Positions 1 to 7,591 of a stretch of DNA of 64,000 nt are shown here, one piece after another. Source of the DNA: JAJFJD01 sp965228425 (GTDB taxonomy: Bacteria > Pseudomonadota > Alphaproteobacteria > UBA8366); the NCBI GenBank assembly GCA_965228425.1, contig OZ245815.1, positions 2,542,001 through 2,606,000 on the forward strand. Direction: 5' to 3'. The notes beneath the pieces are model-generated. The model was not told the origin of the DNA. It ran no database searches and worked only from the letters and a program-made list of their open reading frames with translations. How positions within the stretch are numbered: the stretch's first letter is position 1; each line of letters begins with the position of its first letter. The translations under genes and the position numbers were made by a program.

Positions 1-107
1 TGGTCTGGGACAATTGCGCGGTCCAGCACAAGGCGACCTTCGACTATCCGCCGGAACTGCGGCGGCGCATGCAGCGCTGCGCTGTCGAGGGATCGGTACC
101 GTTTTGA
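1..107 (+). CDS. TauD/TfdA-family dioxygenase, C-terminal end (partial)
   Basis: The gene enters from the left edge; only the last 34 codons are present, in the frame starting at base 3. They read VWDNCAVQHKATFDY and end in SVPF. The W-D-N-x-x-x-x-H pattern matches the distal Fe(II)-binding histidine region of TauD/TfdA 2-oxoglutarate-dependent dioxygenases, and the same block (LWDNRCTCHYAVADY) occurs in the complete homologue at 17.8 kb. The Arg-rich stretch after it (ELRRRMQR) corresponds to the 2-oxoglutarate-binding arginine region. The substrate cannot be judged from the fragment. Confidence 0.75.
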   Translation, partial: VWDNCAVQHKATFDYPPELRRRMQRCAVEGSVPF

Positions 108-154
108 TGGAAGGCCGACGGGGACAAGCCGCGTCGGTGCGCTATAGTCGGAAG

Positions 155-379
155 ATGACGCCGCCGCGCCCCGACATCGACGCCTTCCTCCGCCGCATCG
201 CCACGGAAGTGCGGGCGGCGGACCCGGCGGGCGAGATGTCGCATGACGCGATCGCGGCCCATCTCAACGGCGCAGGACTGACGACGCGGAACGGCCGGCC
301 TTGGACCGGGGCGATAGTGGAGAAATTCCTCAGCAGTCCCGCCGCGCAACGACATCTGGCGGACGAACAACCGGAGTGA
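155..379 (+). CDS. Small protein with recombinase-like HTH segment
   Basis: This 74-residue protein follows the dioxygenase tail by 47 bases. The middle, IAAHLNGAGLTTRNGRPWTG, followed by IVEKFL, matches the pattern I-A-x-x-L-N-x-x-G-x-x-T-x-x-G-x-x-W-x-x-x-x-V seen in the Recombinase domain that sits behind the resolvase fold of large serine recombinases. In many alphaproteobacteria the motif also occurs in short stand-alone proteins. There is no catalytic resolvase domain, so recombination activity is not expected and a small DNA-binding role is the reasonable guess. The start is the ATG at 155; an in-frame start exists upstream but would overlap the dioxygenase. No strong ribosome site is visible. 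Confidence 0.5.
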   Translation: MTPPRPDIDAFLRRIATEVRAADPAGEMSHDAIAAHLNGAGLTTRNGRPWTGAIVEKFLSSPAAQRHLADEQPE

Positions 380-384
380 CATGC

Positions 385-831
385 ATGGTAACCGGCGACG
401 ATATCCTGGGGTCTTGGGTCATGGTGGACAGGGGCACCGACAGTGAGGAGGACGCCAAGCAGGCGCTCGAGCGCTATGGCGACGATCCGCAAGGCTTCAT
501 GATCTTCGCGCCGGACGGCTGGATGAACGCCATCGTGTGTTGGGGCGGGCGGCCGGAACTGCCGGGCAATCCCGCGTGGCATGCCGACGCGCCCGAGGCC
601 GAGAAGGCGCGGGCCTATGACACCTATTTGTCATACGGCGGGCAATGGACGGTCGAGAACAGCCGGCTCTCGACGCGGGTCGCCTATGCGCTCAACCCCG
701 GCTGGATCGGCGGCGACCAGGAACGCGATTTGGAAATGACCGATGACGGCCACCTGATCCTGAAACTGTCGCGCGCCTGGCCCGACGGCCGGGTCATGCA
801 TGGCTGGGTGAAATGGAAACGGGCAGCGTGA
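385..831 (+). CDS. Lipocalin-like domain protein
   Basis: The 148-residue protein opens with DDILGSWVMVD, the typical start of the lipocalin-like (lipocalin_5) family, followed by FMIFAPDGWMNAIV and a C-terminal beta-rich part with DGHLILKLSR. The family is a small beta barrel without signal peptide; members are usually uncharacterised and often lie next to catabolic genes. The ATG at 385 is chosen because the domain starts immediately after it. It follows the small HTH-like gene by 5 bases, so the two are probably co-transcribed. No ligand can be inferred. Confidence 0.7.
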   Translation: MVTGDDILGSWVMVDRGTDSEEDAKQALERYGDDPQGFMIFAPDGWMNAIVCWGGRPELPGNPAWHADAPEAEKARAYDTYLSYGGQWTVENSRLSTRVAYALNPGWIGGDQERDLEMTDDGHLILKLSRAWPDGRVMHGWVKWKRAA

Positions 832-849
832 CCCGCAGCGGTAATTGCG

Positions 850-1902
850 TCACTGGTTGTGGGCGCGGTGGATCAGGTCTTTCAGCAGGTCGAGATTTTC
901 CACCTGCATCGGCGTTTCGCCTTCGTTGATCTGGCGGTCGATTTCCACGACGGCGTTGTTGCAGGGCGTCCGGATGCCGTGCGCCTGGCCGCCGCGCGTC
1001 ACCAGGCCGCTGATCAGGTCCATCTCGCTCTTGCGGCCCTTCTTGTGGTCGTGGATCGGCGCGGTGGTGCCGTGTTGGCCGATATGCCGCATCAAAGTCT
1101 GCATCGCGGTCAGCAGCGCTTCGTCGCCCCCGCCGGCGATCTCCTCCGCTGTCAGGCCGAACACCGGCTGCATCTCGTAGCCGAGGGCCTCGCCGACGGC
1201 CATGGACTCGCGCCCGAGTGCGACGCAGATCTCCAGCATGCCCGGCAAGTCCTTGGCCTTCCAGTTGGTGATGCCGAACAGGCCGAACGGCCCCATCACC
1301 ATGGTGTTGGTGATCAGCTTGGTCCATTTCGCGTCCTGAATCTTCTCGCTGATCTCGATCTTGGCGAAATGATCCATGACCGCCTTGATTTCCTTGACCC
1401 GGGATGTCACCGATCCGTCCAGTTCGCCGACCGCGAACCAGGTGCCGTCGCGTGTCGTGTCGCGTTGCAGGATGCCCGGCTCGAAGATTTCCGCGGACAA
1501 TTCGACGACGCAGCCGACGGTGCGCTCCCGTCCGACGATGGAGGCGATGGCGTCGTCGTTCATGCCGTTCTGTAGGCCGACGAGAACGCCGTCGTCCTTC
1601 AGATAAGGTTCAATCAACTCCACGAGCCAGCGAGTGTCGTAGGACTTGACCGCCAGGAACACGAGGTCGTAGGCCGGCACGCGCGACGCCAACTCGTGCA
1701 GATGGATGGCGTCCAGCACCGCATGCACCTCGCGGTCCGGCATGGTGACCGTCAATCCCGTGGTGCGGACGGTCTCGACCTGTTCAGGCCATTGGTCGAT
1801 CACGGTTACGTCGAGGCCGGCTTCGGTCAGGTCGGCGCTGACCGAGCCGCCGATCGCGCCGCAGCCGATGACGGCGATTTTCTTGTCTGACAGGTCAGGC
1901 AC
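850..1902 (-). CDS. Ketopantoate reductase family (PanE/ApbA-like) NAD(P)-dependent oxidoreductase
   Basis: The 350-residue protein starts with a Rossmann motif, KIAVIGCGAIGGSVSADL, and carries the family signature VFLAVKSYDT followed by GLQNGMND. The C-terminal half contains the helical domain with KWTKLITNT, where the Lys is the usual catalytic residue of PanE. At 350 residues it is longer than classical PanE (about 300), and this family includes many 2-hydroxyacid or opine-type dehydrogenases, so the substrate need not be ketopantoate. The start is a GTG at 1902 that overlaps the stop of the TRAP permease gene by 8 bases. This argues for translational coupling and for action on the compound imported by the TRAP-TAXI system. 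Confidence 0.8.
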   Translation of the reverse strand: MPDLSDKKIAVIGCGAIGGSVSADLTEAGLDVTVIDQWPEQVETVRTTGLTVTMPDREVHAVLDAIHLHELASRVPAYDLVFLAVKSYDTRWLVELIEPYLKDDGVLVGLQNGMNDDAIASIVGRERTVGCVVELSAEIFEPGILQRDTTRDGTWFAVGELDGSVTSRVKEIKAVMDHFAKIEISEKIQDAKWTKLITNTMVMGPFGLFGITNWKAKDLPGMLEICVALGRESMAVGEALGYEMQPVFGLTAEEIAGGGDEALLTAMQTLMRHIGQHGTTAPIHDHKKGRKSEMDLISGLVTRGGQAHGIRTPCNNAVVEIDRQINEGETPMQVENLDLLKDLIHRAHNQ

Positions 1903-3901
1903 GGCTCGGCGCTTCCCCGTGCTCCTTGATGTAGCGTTGCCGCTGCGAGATGAACAGCACCACGAACAGCACGAGCCCGATGATATGGGTCAGCCAGTTC
2001 GGCCAGAACAGGCAGAAGGTTGCCACGCCCCAGAGCAGACGCTCCGGCCAGCCGATCTTGACGTAGAGGAACCCGACCATCAGCGCCGCCATGCCCATGA
2101 ACCCGATAAAGGCGGTAATGACCGTTTCGCCGAGATTGAAGGGCTGGTCCAGCAGGAGGAGCGGGCTGAAGGCGAACAGCATCGGCACCACATACATCCC
2201 CTTCGCCGTGCGGAACGCGGCCCAGGCCGCCTTGTTCGGCTGGGCGTCGGCGATGCCCGCGGCGGTATAGGCGGGCACGCAGACCGGCGGCGTGAAGCTG
2301 CTGTCTAGGCTGAACCAGAACACGATCAGATGCGCCGCCATCAAGGTCAACGCGAAGGGCTCGCCCAGTTCCAACAGCGCCGGCACCGCCATAACGGATA
2401 GGACGATATAGGCGGCGCTGGTCGGCAGCCCCATGCCGAGCACGAAGGAGGCGAGGCCCACCATGACGATGCCGAGGAACAAATTGCCGTAGGACAGCGT
2501 GATGACCAGCGACGAGAATTTCAGGCCGAGGCCGGTCTGGTACAGCACGCCCATGATGATGCCGACGGAGCCTACGGCTGCGAGGATCGGCAGCGAACGG
2601 CGCGCCCCGAGTTCCATGGCGTAGAAGACATTCCAGATGCCGTATCTGATCGCGCCGATGATGTCGCCGGCCGACGGTTTGTTGTTCGGGGCCGTAGCGA
2701 AGAGATGGATCGCGCCTTTGACGAATGCGATCAGTACGACGGACGCGATGCCGAGCAGCCCCGCCTGCGGCACCGGCCGCCCGGCCATGATCAGCGCCAT
2801 GATCACGAGCGGCGGCAGCAGGTAGTACCAGCCGTCCTTTAGGATCGGCATCACCGGCGGGAGCTGGTCCGCGGCCATGCCCCGGACGCCGCCCTTGCGC
2901 GCCTCCAGATGCACCATCGCGTAGACCGAGGCGAAATAGAGCACCGCCGGGAGGATCGAGACCTTGACGATCTCCCAATAGGAGATGCCGGTGAACTCGA
3001 CGATCAGGAAGGCGGAGACGCCCATGATCGGCGGCATGATCTGTCCGCCCGTCGATGCTGCGGTCTCGATGCCGGCCGCGGTTTCCGGCTTGAAGCCGGT
3101 CCGCTTCATCAGCGGGATGGTGAAGGGGCCGGTGGTCGCGACATTCGCGTTGACGCTACCCGTGATCGACCCGGTCATGCCGCTGGCGAAAATCGCTGCC
3201 TTGGCGGGGCCGCCGCGCAGCCGCCCGGCTGCGGCGATCGACAGTTTCACGTAGAAGTCCGCGGCGCCCATCCGGTCCAGGAAGGAGCCGAATAGCACGA
3301 ACAGGAAGATGAACACGGAGAACACGCCGACCGGCAGGGTGTAGAGGCCGTCGGTCGTCATGAATTGGTGATCGATGATACGTTCCCAAGTCGCGCCCTT
3401 ATGCGCCAGCGCGCCGGGAAAATAGGGGCCGAAATAGGTGTAGGCGACAAAGAAGGCCGAGATGGCCGGCAGGGCATTGTTGATCGTCCGCCGCGATGCC
3501 TCCCATGTCACGAACAGGGCGATGGTGCCGAAGATGAAGTCTTCGGTCCGGATCGGATCGACGAGAAAGAGCCGACCCAGGAAATAATCCAGATTGAAGA
3601 TCGGGTAGGAGAGGGCGGCGACGGTGACAAAGAACAAGATCACCGATACCGCGAGGCGCCAGCCTTTCTCGTTGCGGTCGCGGAACACGAGGAACACCAG
3701 CGACATGCCGAACAGGTAGGTGACGGTGCGCTGGAAGGTCGATTCATACCCGCCGGTAAAGGCGATGTGAATGTGCCAGACCGCCATACCGACGGCGATA
3801 ACCGATATCAGCCAATCGACCAGGTTCCGATCATCCGGAACCTGCATGTGGCTTTGTGTTTCGGCGTCCCTTTGTACCGCCTTCGGCGTTGGGTTGCTCA
3901 T
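1895..3901 (-). CDS. TRAP transporter fused permease (4TM/12TM, TAXI type)
   Basis: The 668-residue protein is strongly hydrophobic throughout. A short N-terminal segment with the 4-TM (DctQ-like) part is followed by the 12-TM DctM-like part. Characteristic stretches are GSVNANVATTGPFTIPLMKR, ETAASTGGQIMPPIMG and the late GLASFVLGMGLPTSAAYIV, which form the substrate-translocating hairpin loops of fused TAXI-TRAP permeases. It sits in the inner membrane and couples solute uptake to a sodium gradient, as is known for TRAP systems. The binding-protein gene lies directly upstream and a PanE-like dehydrogenase overlaps its end. The solute is unknown; TAXI systems often carry dicarboxylates or amino acids. 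Confidence 0.92.
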   Translation of the reverse strand: MSNPTPKAVQRDAETQSHMQVPDDRNLVDWLISVIAVGMAVWHIHIAFTGGYESTFQRTVTYLFGMSLVFLVFRDRNEKGWRLAVSVILFFVTVAALSYPIFNLDYFLGRLFLVDPIRTEDFIFGTIALFVTWEASRRTINNALPAISAFFVAYTYFGPYFPGALAHKGATWERIIDHQFMTTDGLYTLPVGVFSVFIFLFVLFGSFLDRMGAADFYVKLSIAAAGRLRGGPAKAAIFASGMTGSITGSVNANVATTGPFTIPLMKRTGFKPETAAGIETAASTGGQIMPPIMGVSAFLIVEFTGISYWEIVKVSILPAVLYFASVYAMVHLEARKGGVRGMAADQLPPVMPILKDGWYYLLPPLVIMALIMAGRPVPQAGLLGIASVVLIAFVKGAIHLFATAPNNKPSAGDIIGAIRYGIWNVFYAMELGARRSLPILAAVGSVGIIMGVLYQTGLGLKFSSLVITLSYGNLFLGIVMVGLASFVLGMGLPTSAAYIVLSVMAVPALLELGEPFALTLMAAHLIVFWFSLDSSFTPPVCVPAYTAAGIADAQPNKAAWAAFRTAKGMYVVPMLFAFSPLLLLDQPFNLGETVITAFIGFMGMAALMVGFLYVKIGWPERLLWGVATFCLFWPNWLTHIIGLVLFVVLFISQRQRYIKEHGEAPSRA

Positions 3902-3929
3902 GCCCCGTTCTCCCCCTCATCACGATAAT

Positions 3930-3961
3930 CCCCGCGCGGTGCGAGCTGCAACCACGCGGGG
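3930..3961 (-). promoter_or_regulatory. Intercistronic hairpin between TAXI and TRAP genes
   Basis: Arms CCCCGCG and CGCGGGG are perfectly complementary. After one mismatch the stem continues with GGT/ACC, giving about ten pairs around a short loop. No run of U follows on the minus strand, so it is not a standard intrinsic terminator. Its place between the binding-protein gene and the permease gene suggests an attenuator or a 3-prime stabiliser giving more binding protein than permease; that role is inferred. Confidence 0.5.
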
Positions 3962-3991
3962 AATACCGTTACCCTAAACGCTAACGACGCT

Positions 3992-4975
3992 TTATTTCAT
4001 CACGCCCTGTTCTTTGTAGAACTTCACGGCAGCGGGATGGAACGGGACGCCGAGGTCCTTGGAAGCCTTCTTCAGATCCCAACGCGTGAAGATCTTGTGC
4101 ACCTCGTGCAGCGTTTTCCGCTTTTCCCAAGCGGTCTTGATGAAGGCGTATACCAGTTTGTCCGGCGTCTTGTCGGTGCCGATGACGATGCCGCTCGTGC
4201 CGACGGATTTAACGTCGTTCGGCGCACCCTTGTAGAGGCCGCCGGGGATGACGCAATCGTTGAAACCGGCTTTGATGAGCGCGCCGCGGACGCCTTCGCT
4301 CATTTGCAGGAAGGTCAGGTCGCGGGCCAAATGGGCCTGGATGCCGGCCGCATTCGGAATACCCGAGTTGTGATTGTAGAAATCGATGCTGCGCGACCGG
4401 ATCTGCCGGGAACTCGCGCCAACACCGGCGTAGACGATCTTGAACCCGCGTTTCTCGAGTTCCTTATAGTTGGTACCCAGATGTTTCAGCATCACGCTCG
4501 AGACGAACTCGGTGCTGGTGCCTTTCTTGCCCACGCTGATACCCAGCGGTTCCTTCGAGGCCACCAGATCGTCGATGGTCTTGATCCCGGCGTCGAAACG
4601 ATCCTTTGCCGCGTATTGGTGATAGCAGGAATTGTAGAAGGCGCCGATCATGCGCAGGTTCGCGAATTTTTTCGGGGCGTAGGGGAATTCGCCCTTGATC
4701 GCGTTGTTGACTAGGTTGCCGAACGAGAAGCCGATATCCGCGCCGCCGGACCCGATCCGGGCGGGATTGGCCTTGCCCCCGCCGGGGACGACGCTGATCT
4801 TTTGATCCTCGTTGTTTTGATTGAAGACTTCCGTCAGGCCTGCGCCCAACCGGCCGAACGTGCCGCCGAGCGAGCCCACGGCCATGGTGTATTGATCGGC
4901 GCTCAGCGCCGGGGTCGATAGGCTTGCCGTGCCGAGCCCACCCAAGGCCAAGGCAAAAATTGCTAAACGTCTCAT
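3992..4975 (-). CDS. TAXI-family TRAP transporter solute-binding protein
   Basis: The 327-residue protein has a Sec signal peptide (MRRLAIFALALGGLGTASLSTPALSA). The mature part starts with YTMAVGSLGGTFGRLGAGLTEVFNQ, the TAXI-type opening in which a Gly-rich loop precedes the first helix. The segment RIGSGGADIGFSFGNLV is the usual second motif. It works in the periplasm, delivering solute to the fused TRAP permease encoded next. The ATG at 4975 has GGGAG upstream at proper spacing. Its first gene position in the operon and the divergent gene at 5256 suggest that the 280-base gap between them carries the promoters, though I could not define one. Ligand unknown. Confidence 0.92.
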   Translation of the reverse strand: MRRLAIFALALGGLGTASLSTPALSADQYTMAVGSLGGTFGRLGAGLTEVFNQNNEDQKISVVPGGGKANPARIGSGGADIGFSFGNLVNNAIKGEFPYAPKKFANLRMIGAFYNSCYHQYAAKDRFDAGIKTIDDLVASKEPLGISVGKKGTSTEFVSSVMLKHLGTNYKELEKRGFKIVYAGVGASSRQIRSRSIDFYNHNSGIPNAAGIQAHLARDLTFLQMSEGVRGALIKAGFNDCVIPGGLYKGAPNDVKSVGTSGIVIGTDKTPDKLVYAFIKTAWEKRKTLHEVHKIFTRWDLKKASKDLGVPFHPAAVKFYKEQGVMK

Positions 4976-5255
4976 GGTGTTTTCTCCCAGTACGTTTCTT
5001 GAAGTGTCGGTATTCAGATATCCAGCTAGTGTTCATGATGACCTAAAACAGTGGAAGCCGTAAATTAGAAACTAGCGGCGGTGATACCGATGACTGAATT
5101 CCCCAGGCTGCGGCGGTTTTGATGGGCGCGCCGATTGGTGGCAGATTGGCGGGTGTCCACGCGCGCCGTCCTGAACGGAACCGGTATCGCAGCTCGTTCG
5201 GCAAGCGCATCTTTCAATGCCTGGAATCGTCCCCGTCCGGACTGGAGAGCCATAG

Positions 5256-6152
5256 ATGAGCATTACGCTGTTCGAGAACTTCCGGGCGCTGTTCTACGCG
5301 CCTTTTTATGCCGCGTTCGGCATTTCCGCCTATGAGCGCGAGAATGTCGACGTCATTTTGTCGCCGATGTCCGCGCCCGGCGACGGCAGCGCCGCCATTC
5401 TCCGCGGCGCCGATGCGATGACGTGGGGCGGTCCCATGCGCGTGATGCGGAATCACGATGAGGATCCGGAAAGCGATCTCGTCTCCTTCTGCGAAGTCGT
5501 CGGCAAGGACCCCTTCCAGTTGGTCGGCCGGACGCCGAAATCCGACTTCAAGATTCCCGATCTCGTCGGTATCCGGTTCGCCAGCTTTCTGGAGGCACCG
5601 ACGCCGTGGCTCTGTTTGCAGGAAGACCTCCGGCGCGAAGACATCGATCCCGGATCTATCGATCGGACAGGCGACCTGCCGGTCACGGAGATCATGGATC
5701 GTTTTCGGGAGGGCGACTTCGATTTGGTGCAGGTCCCGGAACCCTATGCCGAAGAGTTGGTTGCCGGGGGACACGGGCACATCTGGTACGAGACCGCCTG
5801 GCGGGGGCCTTGTTGTTATACGACATTCAGCGCCAAGCGCAGTTTCATCGATGCCCACCAGGAAGCAGTTGGTGCGATTTATGCGGCCCAGGCGGCGACA
5901 TTGCGGTGGATACACGACGAGACGGCGGCGGAAATTGCGAAGGTCGTCGCCCAGTACTTTCCCGACGTGCCGCCCGAACAGCTCACGCAATCGATCGATC
6001 GCTACAAAAGCGCCGGGTTGTGGAGCCGGAACGCCGCCATCAGCAAGCCCGGTCTCGAGCGGCTGCGGGCGGGGCTGCTGTCGGGCGGCTTTATCGAACG
6101 CGCGATCCCCTATGCGGAAATGGTCGAGACCCGGTTCGATACGCCTGACTAA
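5256..6152 (+). CDS. NMT1/THI5-like (ABC substrate-binding fold) protein without signal peptide
   Basis: The 298-residue protein starts ITLFENFRALFYAPFYAA, the motif of NMT1/THI5 and SsuA-like proteins, where the phrase corresponds to ligand-lobe residues near the N-terminus. Later parts such as AILRGADAMTWGGPMRVMRNH and DFDLVQVPEPYAEELV follow the same fold. No signal peptide or lipobox is present: the fold motif begins within the first ten residues and a GGAGAG ribosome site precedes the ATG at 5256. A periplasmic transport role is therefore doubtful; a cytoplasmic ligand-binding or THI5-like enzymatic role is possible. No ABC permease or ATPase gene is nearby. The gene is divergent from the TRAP operon and probably read with the hydrolase gene downstream. 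Confidence 0.65.
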   Translation: MSITLFENFRALFYAPFYAAFGISAYERENVDVILSPMSAPGDGSAAILRGADAMTWGGPMRVMRNHDEDPESDLVSFCEVVGKDPFQLVGRTPKSDFKIPDLVGIRFASFLEAPTPWLCLQEDLRREDIDPGSIDRTGDLPVTEIMDRFREGDFDLVQVPEPYAEELVAGGHGHIWYETAWRGPCCYTTFSAKRSFIDAHQEAVGAIYAAQAATLRWIHDETAAEIAKVVAQYFPDVPPEQLTQSIDRYKSAGLWSRNAAISKPGLERLRAGLLSGGFIERAIPYAEMVETRFDTPD

Positions 6153-6238
6153 ACGCGGCGTAGCCGCAAGGGTCGTAAGCGCCGCGCCGGCTTCGCCGAC
6201 CCACACCACAGAAACCTTGCCAAGAAAGGAACACCATC

Positions 6239-6997
6239 ATGCCGTTTTTCGAGAATGGTCCGGCTCGCATCCGCTACGAAGAAACCGGGTCCGGCTTCCC
6301 GCTCTTGGTCATTCCCGGCGGCGGCATTAACTCGTCCATCGGTAATCTAAGCAACGGCGCGCCGTTCAACCCGATGGAGGAGTTCGGTGAGAAGTACCGT
6401 TGCATCACGATGGACCTGCGGAACTCCAACGAGAGCGAATCGTCTGGGCCGTTGGAGGTCGACCGGCCTTGGGACGCGTTTACCGACGACCATATCGGGT
6501 TGATGGATCATCTGGGCATCGACAAGTTCATGGTGCTGGGATTCTGCATCGGCGGGCCGTTCATTTGGAATCTGCTGAAGCGCGCGCCAGACCGCGTCGT
6601 CGCCGGCGTGCTGGCCCAGCCCAGCGGCGTGACGCCGGAACTGCCGGATTTGTTCTTCGACGCCAACATGGAAGGGTGGGCGCTGGACATTTGCGCCCGG
6701 CGGCCCGACATCACGATGGAAATGGCCGAGGCCTTCCTGGACAACATGTACCGGAACGGCCGCGACTTCGTCTTCACCGTGTCCCGGGATTTCGTGCGCG
6801 AATGCCAGACCCCGGTCCTGATCCTGCCGGACGACATTCCCGTCCATCCGTATGCCGTTGCCATGGAGTCGGCCATGCTCGCCCCGCAGGCGCAGGTAAG
6901 CCTGTTTCCGTGGAAGGACACGAAGGAGCGCATTCCGCTCGCGATCCGGCACATCCGGACGTTCCTGAAGGCGCATTGCCCGGCGTCGGGCGACTGA
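6239..6997 (+). CDS. Alpha/beta hydrolase fold protein with Cys in the nucleophile elbow
   Basis: The 252-residue protein has the alpha/beta hydrolase layout: PLLVIPGGGINSS (oxyanion strand and loop), CITMDLRNSNES, and the nucleophile elbow VLGFCIGGPF with Cys103 where most family members have Ser. The G-F-C-x-G-G form is the one known from dienelactone hydrolases, although overall length and N-terminus are of the epoxide-hydrolase/lipase type. At the C-terminus the usual Gly-His before the last helix is absent (PWKDTKERIPLAIRHI), so the catalytic His is either elsewhere (His in DIPVHPYAV) or missing. An AAGGA ribosome site precedes the ATG. Probably co-transcribed with the NMT1-like gene; substrate unknown. 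Confidence 0.75.
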   Translation: MPFFENGPARIRYEETGSGFPLLVIPGGGINSSIGNLSNGAPFNPMEEFGEKYRCITMDLRNSNESESSGPLEVDRPWDAFTDDHIGLMDHLGIDKFMVLGFCIGGPFIWNLLKRAPDRVVAGVLAQPSGVTPELPDLFFDANMEGWALDICARRPDITMEMAEAFLDNMYRNGRDFVFTVSRDFVRECQTPVLILPDDIPVHPYAVAMESAMLAPQAQVSLFPWKDTKERIPLAIRHIRTFLKAHCPASGD

Positions 6998-7002
6998 GAC
7001 CT

Positions 7003-7554
7003 TTACCGCGGCGTCAAATGCCGCGCATCATCCGCCGCTTGATGATCCATCACGCGCAAGACGGATGCGTTCATCATATACACGCTCATCAACGCGGTGA
7101 GTTCCATGAGACCGTTTTCGCCGTACCGTTCCCGCACGGTTTGGAAGGTGTCTTCGCTGACCTTGCCGTCCTCGAGGACTTCCCGTCCGAGACGGATGAT
7201 CATCGCTTCGTCTGCCGTCAAATCGTCCAACGGGCCATAGGTGTCGATCGCCTCGATCGCTTCCTCGCGCGTGCCGGCCGCAAGGCCCCGTTTGACATGC
7301 GCGTTCCAGATATAGTCGGCGTTGGCCGCGCGCGCCGCGGTGCAGATGGCGAGTTCCGTTTCCGCCTGCGTCAGGGTCGTATGGTATCGCAGGTGGTCGA
7401 CAAGGTCCGACAGAAGCTCTCCGGCTTTCCCGGCATAGGTTAGATAACTGCTGGGCGGCGGCATGCTCTTTCGCGTCTCGAGAATGTGACGCACGGCGGC
7501 GCGGGTCTCTTCGGGGAATTCGTCCGTGTCGGAGGGGATCGGTAAACGGGGCAT
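7003..7554 (-). CDS. Carboxymuconolactone decarboxylase (CMD) family protein
   Basis: The 183-residue all-alpha protein shows the CMD-family core LTQAETELAICTAARAANADYIWNAHVKRGLAAG. In the AhpD branch this helix carries a C-x-x-C peroxidase pair; here the position reads NADYIWNAH, so no thiol redox pair exists and peroxidase activity is unlikely. Members of this branch are often annotated only as CMD domain proteins. It lies 37 bases downstream of the LLM oxidoreductase gene on the same strand, suggesting an operon acting on one aromatic or lactone-type substrate. The stop comes 5 bases from the stop of the hydrolase on the other strand. Confidence 0.8.
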   Translation of the reverse strand: MPRLPIPSDTDEFPEETRAAVRHILETRKSMPPPSSYLTYAGKAGELLSDLVDHLRYHTTLTQAETELAICTAARAANADYIWNAHVKRGLAAGTREEAIEAIDTYGPLDDLTADEAMIIRLGREVLEDGKVSEDTFQTVRERYGENGLMELTALMSVYMMNASVLRVMDHQAADDARHLTPR

Positions 7555-7591
7555 TGATTGGGTCCTCGAGTTATTGGCTTGCGCGCCGCGC

